A stretch of 17,674 bases of DNA from Minisyncoccota bacterium. Its GTDB lineage: Bacteria > Patescibacteriota > Minisyncoccia > Minisyncoccales > PEYH01. The translations under genes were made by a program, and so were the position numbers. Numbering within the stretch: position 1 is the stretch's first letter; each line of letters begins with the position of its first letter. Shown one piece after another: positions 8,754 to 14,832 of this stretch. The stretch spans positions 1-17,674 of the forward strand of contig JAQTNP010000012.1 in assembly GCA_028713795.1 (NCBI GenBank). Reading direction: 5' to 3'. Below the pieces are notes generated by a model. That model worked only from the letters and a program-made list of their open reading frames with translations. It ran no database searches and was not told where the DNA came from.

Positions 8754-8801
8754 TCACATGATGTCTCCGTCGCGCAGCATGATGCCTAGTCTTTTTTTCA
8801 T
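8754..8801 (-). CDS. Putative 15-residue micro-ORF in U2
   Basis: ATG at 8799-8801 opens a frame of 15 codons, MKKRLGIMLRDGDIM, ending in TGA. An SD, AAAGGAGG at 8813-8820, is one of the best in the window; spacing is 11 bases, a little long. Just upstream on the minus strand TAGCTCC and GGAGCTA (8822-8843 region) form a leader hairpin, and a near-consensus promoter lies at 8847-8875. The whole unit (promoter, leader hairpin, SD, short frame, hairpin, terminator) copies the design of the orphan small genes elsewhere in this window. It could be a leader peptide, a real microprotein or a decayed gene. Translation is unproven. Confidence 0.4.
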   Translation of the reverse strand: MKKRLGIMLRDGDIM

Positions 8802-8846
8802 CGCCGATCGTTCCTCCTTTAGCTCCCGAGAAAAGGAGCTACTTTT

Positions 8847-8875
8847 ATTATCTCTCTAATAATTAAAGAGGTCAA
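8847..8875 (-). promoter_or_regulatory. Promoter of U2
   Basis: On the minus strand TTGACC (8870-8875), a 17-base spacer and GATAAT (8847-8852): five of six matches in each box with ideal spacing. The leader hairpin starts a few bases downstream. Confidence 0.8.
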
Positions 8876-8887
8876 TCTATTAAATAG

Positions 8888-8931
8888 AAAGACGAGGTGC
8901 TGGTTCGTCCAACGTTTAGCACCCCGTCTTT
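8888..8931 (-). terminator. 14-bp hairpin ending U1
   Basis: AAAGACGAGGTGCT (8888-8901) and AGCACCCCGTCTTT (8918-8931) pair along 14 positions on the minus strand with one G-U, around a 16-base loop. The minus strand then reads TCTTTCTATTTAAT, fairly T-rich. An overlapping smaller hairpin (8923-8937) competes for the same bases. Confidence 0.65.
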
Positions 8932-9010
8932 CACGGGTTGAAGATCTTGAGGTGATCCATTGTTTACTTTGGCATTCCCACTTCCTCTCGGTCCCCCGTG
9001 ATAAGGAGCC
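8932..9010 (-). ncRNA. Putative small transcript U1 (5' part)
   Basis: The stretch between the U1 promoter and its terminator-like hairpin holds no frame longer than about 9 codons. The only SD-like match (GAGG, 8 bases before an ATG) leads to a three-codon frame MPK. It is best read as a leader or small RNA of roughly 120-130 bases including the hairpin. Confidence 0.4.
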
Positions 9011-9016
9011 ACCCTC

Positions 9017-9044
9017 ATTATTACCCTTTAACCCTTAAAGTCAA
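9017..9044 (-). promoter_or_regulatory. Promoter of U1
   Basis: On the minus strand TTGACT (9039-9044), a 16-base spacer, then AATAAT (9017-9022). The -35 box overlaps the rpsR terminator, so U1 would begin right where the ribosomal-protein operon ends. Confidence 0.65.
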
Positions 9045-9077
9045 ACAAAAAATCCTGGTTTTCAGGATCTTTTGTTT
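9043..9077. terminator. Terminator of the rpsF-ssb-rpsR operon
   Basis: Bases 9043-9057 pair with 9063-9077 over 15 positions with one mismatch (A51/C69) and a 5-base loop. The outer arms are AAACAAAA and TTTTGTTT, giving T tracts on both strands. It overlaps the last bases of the rpsR stop codon. Confidence 0.85.
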
Positions 9078-9276
9078 AACTTTTTGAAGTTGGTGATAAT
9101 AGTCCTAGATTTCTTGCTCTCTTTATCGCATTAGCTACCCTTCTTTGATGAAACAAGCATAATCCGCTTGCTTTCCTTGAACGTATTTTTCCCAATCCAG
9201 TTACGAATTTCTTAATCAGTTTTACGTTCTTGAAATCAATTTCTCTAGAATTCTGTTTACAGAAATAGCATTCCAT
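9076..9276 (-). CDS. rpsR: Ribosomal protein bS18
   Basis: 66 residues, typical for bS18, a small-subunit platform protein that binds 16S rRNA as a partner of bS6. The family pattern is clear: CYFCKQNSREIDFKNVKLIKKF near the N terminus, then the basic HQRRVANAIKRARNLGLLS at the end. C3, C6 and C40 resemble the zinc-ligand set of cysteine-bearing bS18 forms. It is the last gene of the rpsF-ssb-rpsR operon, 11 bases after ssb, and is followed by a hairpin terminator. No SD precedes the ATG (the context is TTAAATCTATG). Confidence 0.96.
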   Translation of the reverse strand: MECYFCKQNSREIDFKNVKLIKKFVTGLGKIRSRKASGLCLFHQRRVANAIKRARNLGLLSPTSKS

Positions 9277-9287
9277 AGATTTAAGAT

Positions 9288-9725
9288 TTAAAATGGTATA
9301 TCGCTGACATCAATATTTTCTTCTTCTTCAATAATCGGAATATCGTCTTCAACAGGAGCTTCTTTGTCTTGAGCAGGAGAGCTATTTTGTTTGGCTCCTT
9401 TTGGCCCTAATTGCAGACCTTCTGCAATTATTTCAGTGGTTGATCTTTTGTTTCCTGATTTGTCTTCCCAGCCCCTAGTTGTTAGTCGTCCTTCTATGAA
9501 AACTAATGAGCCTTTAGTAAGATACTGAGCCGCAACATTAGCTAATTTTCCCCAGACAACTATTCTATGGAATTCAGCTTTTGTTTTCTTTTCTCCGCTC
9601 TGCTTATCAAACCAAACCCTATTAGTAGCCATTCTGAAACTGCAAACTATCTGACCCGTCTGGGTAGTTCTAGTTTCAGGATCAGAAGCCAAGTTTCCTA
9701 GAAGAAAGACTTTGTTTAGATTCAT
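9288..9725 (-). CDS. ssb: Single-stranded DNA-binding protein
   Basis: 145 residues. An OB fold opens with MNLNKVFLLGNLASDPETR and continues through FRMATNRVW, EFHRIVVWGKLANVAAQYLTKGSLVFIEGRL, all standard bacterial SSB. A flexible acidic linker leads to the C-terminal tip DVSDIPF, the conserved peptide that recruits repair and replication partners. It coats single-stranded DNA in replication and in RecA-dependent repair. Its ATG lies one base after the rpsF stop (TAA-T-ATG), so translation is probably coupled. A GGAG nine bases before the ATG lies within the rpsF 3' end and might help initiation. Confidence 0.97.
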   Translation of the reverse strand: MNLNKVFLLGNLASDPETRTTQTGQIVCSFRMATNRVWFDKQSGEKKTKAEFHRIVVWGKLANVAAQYLTKGSLVFIEGRLTTRGWEDKSGNKRSTTEIIAEGLQLGPKGAKQNSSPAQDKEAPVEDDIPIIEEEENIDVSDIPF

Positions 9726-9726
9726 A

Positions 9727-10170
9727 TTATTCTTCTCCTAATATCTCGTCTAATTTCTGGCCTAGACTCTCTAACTCGACCTTTTTTTCTTTAATTGGCT
9801 GTTCTTCTTCAACCTGGGCTATTGTTTCTTCTGCCTTCTCTATTGCTTTTTTTCTGAAGGCTCCTCTCTCTGGCCTAGGAGGAGAAATCTTTTTAGCAAA
9901 GATAATATGATTAATGATTAATTTATCATTTTCAATAAATTTCATCAGATCAATTACTTTTTCTGGGATAAAGTTTAAATCAAAACTTGCCATGTATGCG
10001 GTTGAAAAACCGTTTACAGGATAGTCTAGCTTTATCGGCATAGCTGAAATCTCTGTCTTTATCTCTCCCTGCGAATCGGAGATAAACACTCTGAGATCTT
10101 GGATTGTCTTGCTTAATTCCTCCTCTGAAACATTAGGGGAAATTAAGAGCGTTAATTCGTAAAGTTTCAT
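9727..10170 (-). CDS. rpsF: Ribosomal protein bS6
   Basis: 147 residues. The first ~95 match the bS6 fold: MKLYELTLLISPNVSEEEL, the DYPVNGFSTAYMASFDLNF central strands and the final strand near INHIIFAK. The remaining ~50 residues form a charged Glu/Lys extension, a common but variable feature. bS6 pairs with bS18 on the 30S platform, which fits the rpsF-ssb-rpsR operon order known across bacteria. The promoter lies so close (-10 at 10182-10187) that the transcript would begin about five bases before the ATG; no SD is possible in such a short leader. Confidence 0.95.
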   Translation of the reverse strand: MKLYELTLLISPNVSEEELSKTIQDLRVFISDSQGEIKTEISAMPIKLDYPVNGFSTAYMASFDLNFIPEKVIDLMKFIENDKLIINHIIFAKKISPPRPERGAFRKKAIEKAEETIAQVEEEQPIKEKKVELESLGQKLDEILGEE

Positions 10171-10181
10171 ATTGTGTTTCT

Positions 10182-10210
10182 ATACTAACAATTATTATTC
10201 TTTTGGTCAA
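10182..10210 (-). promoter_or_regulatory. rpsF operon promoter, near-leaderless
   Basis: On the minus strand TTGACC (10205-10210), 17-base spacer, TAGTAT (10182-10187). A start seven bases past the -10 would fall near 10175, leaving about 5 bases before the rpsF ATG at 10170. Confidence 0.75.
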
Positions 10211-10223
10211 GTAAATATGAGGG

Positions 10224-10257
10224 TGCCCGCCGTCTATCTACTATATAACGGCGGGCA
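10224..10257 (-). terminator. GC-rich hairpin after cassette A
   Basis: TGCCCGCCGT (10224-10233) and ACGGCGGGCA (10248-10257) form a perfect 10-bp stem with a 14-base loop, 9 bases beyond the cassette A stop. No T tract follows, so it may protect the 3' end instead of terminating alone. Confidence 0.6.
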
Positions 10258-10266
10258 TCTAGGTAT

Positions 10267-10623
10267 TCACTCCGGGGAGGGCATGAAGCGGGCGATGCGG
10301 TCGCTAGGGATGAATGAACTGGAGAGCTGCCAGATGACGAGGTTAGACTCGGAATGTCTTGTCCCGCGACGCAGCTGGAAGACCTTGTATGTTCCGATGA
10401 CGAAAACCTCGGAAAACTTCTTACCAAGACCATTGTCATCGAATCGCTCATGATAGAAGAGATCTAGGGCCAAGGCCTTGGCTTCATCATCTGGAAGGGA
10501 AACACCAAGTTTCTTGAGAGAGCTTCCAGTAGCCCGATTCTTGCTCTCGATGAGCTCATCAACTCTCGGGAAATCAACGATCCCGTGCATTCCAGGAATG
10601 CTGATGATTATCTTTCTTCTCAC
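10267..10623 (-). CDS. Cassette A: unrecognised 118-residue protein, GTG start
   Basis: I do not recognise this protein. It begins VRRKIIISIPGMHGIVDF and looks soluble, with mixed charged and hydrophobic residues and no membrane segment. The SD GGAAAGGAG (10633-10641) directly abuts an in-frame ATG at 10630-10632, too close to use; the GTG at 10621-10623 has a good 9-base spacing and is preferred. A TTGACT-17-TAAAAT promoter, a leader hairpin and a 3' hairpin surround it, making a self-contained unit between RNase J and rpsF. Codons differ sharply from neighbours: 8 of 10 Ile codons are ATC and 6 of 10 Arg codons are CGN, against mostly ATT/ATA and AGA/AGG in the core genes. The stop is TGA. 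Overlapping frames on the plus strand lack an SD and are judged shadows. Confidence 0.75.
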   Translation of the reverse strand: MRRKIIISIPGMHGIVDFPRVDELIESKNRATGSSLKKLGVSLPDDEAKALALDLFYHERFDDNGLGKKFSEVFVIGTYKVFQLRRGTRHSESNLVIWQLSSSFIPSDRIARFMPSPE

Positions 10624-10657
10624 TTTTTTCATCTCCTTTCCGGGTGAACTTGTTAAT

Positions 10658-10680
10658 ACAGAAAGCACAGTGCCTTCTGT
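10658..10680 (-). promoter_or_regulatory. Leader hairpin of cassette A
   Basis: ACAGAAAGCA (10658-10667) and TGCCTTCTGT (10671-10680) pair over 10 positions (one G-U on the minus strand) with a 3-base loop. It lies in the 5' leader between the promoter and the SD. An alternative small stem, CAGTGC with GCACTG, uses some of the same bases. Confidence 0.65.
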
Positions 10681-10691
10681 GCACTGCCCCC

Positions 10692-10720
10692 ATTTTACGC
10701 ATTTAAGCTTGAAGAGTCAA
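10692..10720 (-). promoter_or_regulatory. Promoter of cassette A
   Basis: On the minus strand TTGACT (10715-10720), 17-base spacer, TAAAAT (10692-10697). It starts just after the RNase J stop codon, so the cassette can be transcribed independently. Confidence 0.8.
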
Positions 10721-10722
10721 GA

Positions 10723-12432
10723 TTACACCTCAATGACAACAGGCAGAATCATTGGCCTTTTCTTTGTTTTTTGGAATAAGAAATCGCCTAGTCTGTTTCT
10801 TAGGACATCTTTAACATAAGTCCAATTAGTGCTTTGATTTTGGCCCGCTGTTTTGTTTATCAAGGTAACGGTTTGTTTTCTTGTCTGGGCTAATAAATCC
10901 TTAGATTTTCTCAAGTAAATGAATCCGCGGGATATAATATCTGGAGATCCTATCACTTTTCCTGTTTGAGCATTAACAACAGCAATGATCACAAAGATTC
11001 CATCATTGGCTAGGGCTTGCCTATCTCTCAAAACTACCTCTCCCATATCTCCGATGCCTAATCCATCAACCATGATATAGTTGGAAGCAATCTTGCCTTT
11101 TTCTATTACCATTTTCCTGGGAGAAAGATTAGCAATTTCTCCATTCTCCAAAACCCTAACGTTTTCTGGCTTAATCCCTACCTTTTTAGCTAATTCAGCG
11201 TGGTTATACAGCATAGAGAACTGCCCATGCATTGGAATGAAGAATTTCGGCTTAAATATTTCCATTAATTGTTTCAATTCATCCCTGTAAGCATGGCCAG
11301 AAGCGTGGATATCCATCATTTTGTAATGATAGACCTTAGCCCCCTGCCTATATAGTTCGTCTTTTAATCTTTGAACTGTTCTTTCATTTCCCGGTATTAC
11401 TGAAGAAGAAAAGATGACGCTATCTTTTGGATTGATTTCAATATGCTGGTATTCTTTATTGGCTATCCTCATTAATACTGCTTGTTCTTCTCCCTGAGCG
11501 CCAGTACAAAGAAATGTTATCTTTTTATCTGGAATCTTTCCGATGCTTCTTGGATAGATGATGGTTCCTTTCTTGGCCTTAATATACCCGAGCTTCTTGC
11601 AAATTTCCACATTGGTTTTCAGACTATATCCATCAATGGCCACCGTTCTTTTGTGTTTTTCAGATAAGGAAATAATCTGCTGTATTCTATTAATCAAAGA
11701 ACCAAAGCTAGCAGCAATAATCTTTCCTTCCGCTTCTCTGAATATCTTATCCAGATTTTCCATGATAGTTCTTTCAGACAATGAATGTCCTTCCTCTTCT
11801 GCGCAAGTAGAGTCAGCCATCAAAAGAGTTACTCCTCTTCTGGCTAGATTGCTTAACTTGTTAAAGTTAGTTGGGGTATCGTATACAGGATCAGGATCAA
11901 ATTTAAAATCAGAGTTCAAAACTATATTTCCCACAGGAGAATTAATGAATAATCCGAAAGTATCGGGAATATTGTGATTTTGTTTGAAGAATTCAACAGT
12001 AAATGGTCCCAATCTTATCTTATCCCCATCCTTAATTTCCTCAATTTGCAATTTCTTTAAATGAGAAAAATCCTCTTGTCTTCTTAAGATAATTGCTTTT
12101 GATAAGGCTCCTGCAAACATTGGAGGATAATGAAGTTTTTCAATCAAATAGGGGACAGCTCCAATATGATCGTAGTGCCCATGGGTAAATATTACTCCAA
12201 GAATATTTCTTTCTTTGCCTCTCAAATAGCTGGTATTGGGTATGATAAAGTCTATCCCAGGCATATCTTCCCCTGGCATTTTAAATCCCATATCAACTAT
12301 TAATATTCTCCTTTTGTATTCAAAAAGAGTCATGTTTCTTCCTACTTCTCCCATTCCTCCCAAAGGAATGATCTTTAGCCCCTCTTCTCTGTGGGGAGCT
12401 TTATTAAGTTTTTCTGTCTTTATATTTTCCAT
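10723..12432 (-). CDS. rnj: Ribonuclease J
   Basis: 569 residues, matching RNase J1/J2 length. The protein is a beta-CASP metallo-beta-lactamase ribonuclease, with 5'-3' exonuclease and endonuclease activity on RNA in characterised members. The zinc motif HGHYDH occupies residues 84-89 in FTHGHYDHIGAVPYL, preceded by PLGGMGEVGRNM. VLNSDFKFD, LMADSTCAEEEGHS and IPMHGQFSMLYNHAELAKK follow in family order, with a C-terminal domain after about residue 450. The frame extends to a TTG five codons upstream, but the ATG at 12430-12432 (MENIKTEKLNK) is preferred. No SD is seen. It lies downstream of tRNA-Leu on the same strand and may be reached by read-through, or by its own weak TATATT box near 12453-12458. 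The short extension before the core (about 20 residues) is not unusual. Confidence 0.95.
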   Translation of the reverse strand: MENIKTEKLNKAPHREEGLKIIPLGGMGEVGRNMTLFEYKRRILIVDMGFKMPGEDMPGIDFIIPNTSYLRGKERNILGVIFTHGHYDHIGAVPYLIEKLHYPPMFAGALSKAIILRRQEDFSHLKKLQIEEIKDGDKIRLGPFTVEFFKQNHNIPDTFGLFINSPVGNIVLNSDFKFDPDPVYDTPTNFNKLSNLARRGVTLLMADSTCAEEEGHSLSERTIMENLDKIFREAEGKIIAASFGSLINRIQQIISLSEKHKRTVAIDGYSLKTNVEICKKLGYIKAKKGTIIYPRSIGKIPDKKITFLCTGAQGEEQAVLMRIANKEYQHIEINPKDSVIFSSSVIPGNERTVQRLKDELYRQGAKVYHYKMMDIHASGHAYRDELKQLMEIFKPKFFIPMHGQFSMLYNHAELAKKVGIKPENVRVLENGEIANLSPRKMVIEKGKIASNYIMVDGLGIGDMGEVVLRDRQALANDGIFVIIAVVNAQTGKVIGSPDIISRGFIYLRKSKDLLAQTRKQTVTLINKTAGQNQSTNWTYVKDVLRNRLGDFLFQKTKKRPMILPVVIEV

Positions 12433-12441
12433 AATCAAATT

Positions 12442-12470
12442 GCGCAACGATTAATATATATCTGTTGTGC
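12442..12470 (-). promoter_or_regulatory. Inverted repeat around a possible -10 box before RNase J
   Basis: GCGCAAC (12442-12448) and GTTGTGC (12464-12470) are inverted with one G-T pair, and between them the minus strand reads TATATT (12453-12458). No good -35 is seen. It could be an operator or a folded leader; the start codon lies about 10 bases further on. Confidence 0.35.
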
Positions 12471-12503
12471 GAGATATTTTTAATTATATTAGAAATTTAC
12501 TAG

Positions 12504-12587
12504 TGCCCTCGGCTGGATTTGAACCAGCACGACCGTGAGGTCCTTGGCTTCTGAGACCAAGGTGTCTGCCAATTTCACCACGAGGGC
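12504..12587 (-). tRNA. tRNA-Leu (anticodon CAG)
   Basis: On the minus strand the acceptor arms GCCCTCG and CGAGGGC close the molecule, with A as discriminator at 12504. The D region GTGGTGAAATTGGCAGACAC is typical of leucine tRNAs. The anticodon loop CTCAGAA gives CAG (12551-12553), reading CTG codons. A short class II variable arm (GACC/GGTC) and a T arm, GCTGG TTCAAAT CCAGC, follow. CCA is not encoded. The 5' end directly abuts the TAA of the upstream solute-binding gene with no spacer. Confidence 0.97.
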
Positions 12588-14591
12588 TTATTGGCTTGTT
12601 TTAAATGAACGCTGGGTATTTAGATACCAGTTCTGGATATCAGCAAATCTTTCAGAAGGGTCGGCTATCAATTGGGAATTTATTCCCTTTATTTTATTAG
12701 AAACAAAATATGTGTAATTAGGATTGCACAGAAATATTGCCGGTATATCTTCTAGAAGAAGCTTTTGGGCTTCTTCCAGCAAAGAGATCTTGAGAATTGA
12801 ATTCTCTTCTATTCTAATATCTTCTAGCAATTTGTCAACCTTTTTATTGCTATAATTAGCTAAATTAAGTCCTGGATAGTTTTTCTGGTCCGAATGCCAG
12901 AAAGAATATGGGTCAGGAACTATGCTTAATAATTGGCCAAAGATTAAGGCCTGATAATTCCTGTCTTTTATTATCTCCTGTTTTAACTTGGTTAATTCGT
13001 ATGAATCTATGTCAACAGTAATTCCTACCAGTCCCCATTGTTCCTTTATCTTATTGGCTATTGCTTCAAGCAAAGGATCCTTGCTTATCGTCAAAACAAC
13101 CCTTACAGGCTCTTCTTTGGCAGGAGTATGAGAGCACAGTTCATTTAATTTCTTTCTTGTGGCTGAGCCCACCTTTCCGTTTCCCTGGGTTATTCCAGCT
13201 GGTTTCAAAATATCTTCGGGATATTTATTCTGGAAAGCTATCACTGCATCCCTTGTTTCTTGCCCGAAATATCCAGTAATTTTCTGGCTGGGATATACGT
13301 CAGGATAATTAGACAAACATTTCTGGAGTTTTTCTACTTCAGTTCCCTTTGATCCAAAAGAAAGGTTTTTGGTAATTGTCTGGGTTGTTGCTTTAGTTAC
13401 TTTTATCCAAAACCCATCTCTTAATTCAAATCCAAGCTTTGATAATATCTGCTTGGCCTGGCCAGGGTCATATTTGATAGCATTGGCAGGGTTCTGCATA
13501 TTGAATATATCTGGCAGAAAAGGAGAAACAACAACTTCCCCGTCATTATTCAATACTTTTTCTTTTATCTCCTTTGCATTGGTAGCATAGGCCAGAGCTA
13601 GGCGGAAATCATTATTCTCAAGATATGAGCTTTTCCCCTGATTGAAAAATATGGCAAAATATCTTGGCATAGTGAAGGCATATTCATTAAATCCCTCATA
13701 GCTGTTTTTGTCCTCCGGATATGAAGGAGCCATTGCATTAATCATTCCTGATTTGGCTGCAGCAACCAGATTGCCCTCATTCTCAAAAAACACAAATCTT
13801 ACCTGATTAAGCTTAGCCTCTTCTGTGTAGTAGCGGCTATTTCTTTCCAAAACTATGCCCTTTATCTTTCCATCGTTTGTTTTGATGAGTTCATTAAATT
13901 TGAACAAGCCAGAGCCTATTGGCTTGAAATTATATGCTGATAATGGAAAGTTCTCAGCCGATACATTTTCCCAGATATGCATTGGAATTATCTTGACTGT
14001 CAGGTTTTCCAGAAATCCCGGATACTGGTTCTTTAAAACAAACCTTAATTTCTGATCAGAAATTATCTGTACTTCAACGCTTAACCATTTAGCCAATAGC
14101 GGGCTTTTGAAATCCGGATTCTGGATTGTTTGTATGGTAAAAGCTACATCTTTAGCCGTAAGCTTTTCATTGTCATGGAAATATATATTATCCTTTAATT
14201 CTATTTCATATGTTTTTCCATCGTCTTTTGTCTCATATCTTTTGATAAGGTCATATTGAAGGCTTCCTTTGGAATCATATTTCATCAAGCCAGAAAAGAT
14301 GAGATTGGTAATATCCCTATCTACGTCATTGCTTTCTGCATAGATTGGATTAATGTATCTTGGCTGTCCGACAATCCCTTCAATCAAAATTCCTCCTTGA
14401 TCCGGCACTATATTCGTATGCTTGTAGTAGAAATCAAAAATCAAAAGCAGGCTAAATGCAATGACACAGAAAATACAGACGAAAAAAGAAATAAACTCCT
14501 TTTTGTTAAAGGCCAGGATAGGCCTTAACCAGGTATGTTTACGGTAAAGCTTTGATTTTAAATTTTGTAACTTAAAATGAGATTTACTCAA
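12588..14591 (-). CDS. SBP_bac_5-type solute-binding protein with inserted peptidoglycan-binding domain
   Basis: 667 residues. One membrane anchor lies near residues 33-55 after a basic N terminus; there is no lipobox. The outer part follows the family 5 (oligopeptide/DppA-OppA type) pattern: LIEGIVGQPRYINPIYA, DGKTYEIELKDNIYFHDNEKLTAKDVAFTI, and later NYQALIFGQ, DPYSFWHS and a C-terminal lobe. At about residues 400-490 the domain is interrupted by a PG_binding_1-like module (LSFGSKGTEVEKLQKCL, then ITGYFGQETRDAVIAFQNKY and KVGSATRKKLNELC), after which the solute-binding fold resumes. The likely role is peptide or solute capture at the cell wall, but no ABC permease or ATPase is in the window. 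The start must be TTG at 14589-14591: this frame has no ATG between the secG stop and the anchor. No SD is seen. Stop TAA touches the tRNA. Confidence 0.9.
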   Translation of the reverse strand: MSKSHFKLQNLKSKLYRKHTWLRPILAFNKKEFISFFVCIFCVIAFSLLLIFDFYYKHTNIVPDQGGILIEGIVGQPRYINPIYAESNDVDRDITNLIFSGLMKYDSKGSLQYDLIKRYETKDDGKTYEIELKDNIYFHDNEKLTAKDVAFTIQTIQNPDFKSPLLAKWLSVEVQIISDQKLRFVLKNQYPGFLENLTVKIIPMHIWENVSAENFPLSAYNFKPIGSGLFKFNELIKTNDGKIKGIVLERNSRYYTEEAKLNQVRFVFFENEGNLVAAAKSGMINAMAPSYPEDKNSYEGFNEYAFTMPRYFAIFFNQGKSSYLENNDFRLALAYATNAKEIKEKVLNNDGEVVVSPFLPDIFNMQNPANAIKYDPGQAKQILSKLGFELRDGFWIKVTKATTQTITKNLSFGSKGTEVEKLQKCLSNYPDVYPSQKITGYFGQETRDAVIAFQNKYPEDILKPAGITQGNGKVGSATRKKLNELCSHTPAKEEPVRVVLTISKDPLLEAIANKIKEQWGLVGITVDIDSYELTKLKQEIIKDRNYQALIFGQLLSIVPDPYSFWHSDQKNYPGLNLANYSNKKVDKLLEDIRIEENSILKISLLEEAQKLLLEDIPAIFLCNPNYTYFVSNKIKGINSQLIADPSERFADIQNWYLNTQRSFKTSQ

Positions 14592-14606
14592 GAGATTGAG
14601 ATTAAA

Positions 14607-14831
14607 TTATTTCGAGAAATACAGATTAAGCATAGATAGGGCAATGAAAGCTATGCCTAAGAATATTGTAAGATAAAGGATTTTTTTCTGCAGGCCCCTC
14701 CTGCTGCCATAGAAGGTGCTACCTTCCTGTCCAAAAGCAGAGCCCAAGGCAGAACCTCTTTGTTGTATTAATACGCAGACTACTAAAGCGCAAGAAACTA
14801 CTATTTGGGCAATCATTAATATTGTATTCAT
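14607..14831 (-). CDS. secG: Protein translocase subunit SecG
   Basis: 74 residues with two hydrophobic helices (about 4-23 and 50-69) flanking the family loop VLIQQRGSALGSAFGQEGSTFYGSRRG, closely like the SecG loop LLQQGKGAGLGAAFGGG. SecG is the small, non-essential subunit of SecYEG that aids SecA-driven export. A longer in-frame start exists upstream but overlaps the previous gene; the ATG at 14829-14831 gives MNTILMIAQIVVSC, the normal length. It begins one base after the upstream stop (TAA-T-ATG), so translation is probably coupled. The next gene, a secreted-domain protein, starts 15 bases after its stop. Confidence 0.94.
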   Translation of the reverse strand: MNTILMIAQIVVSCALVVCVLIQQRGSALGSAFGQEGSTFYGSRRGLQKKILYLTIFLGIAFIALSMLNLYFSK

Positions 14832-14832
14832 A

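Larger units (their letters stand above)
8380..9042. other. Gene-poor interval holding several structured minus-strand units
   Basis: No ORF of ordinary size is present on either strand. The stretch is visibly GC-richer than the genes on both sides and is packed with inverted repeats. Read on the minus strand, it divides into successive short units: U1 (about 8888-9044), U2 (about 8648-8875), U3 (about 8505-8636) and U4 (about 8395-8499). U1 and U2 have clear sigma70-like promoters and hairpins followed by T-rich tracts. U2 and U3 contain strong SD sequences on the minus strand but only tiny reading frames. I find no tmRNA, RNase P RNA, SRP RNA or 6S RNA signature. Confidence 0.6.

Noticed and set aside
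8380..9042. Possible rnpB, tmRNA, SRP or 6S RNA
   Set aside because: None of the conserved cores I know for these RNAs can be found on either strand; the stems belong to several short units, not one long RNA.
10267..10269. Reassigned UGA (code 4 or 25) as in some CPR groups
   Set aside because: Core genes read well with standard glycine and tryptophan codons, contain no in-frame TGA and end in TAA. Because TGA occurs only at the ends of cassette A and the U2 frame, this window cannot formally exclude reassignment, but nothing requires it.
10172..10819. Two plus-strand frames (10172-10453 and 10478-10819) opposite cassette A
   Set aside because: Neither has an SD or promoter, and the second runs into the RNase J 3' end. 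The minus-strand frame has promoter, SD and hairpins in the right order.
11558..11977. 139-residue plus-strand frame inside RNase J
   Set aside because: Shadow frame without initiation signals; RNase J motifs lie on the opposite strand.
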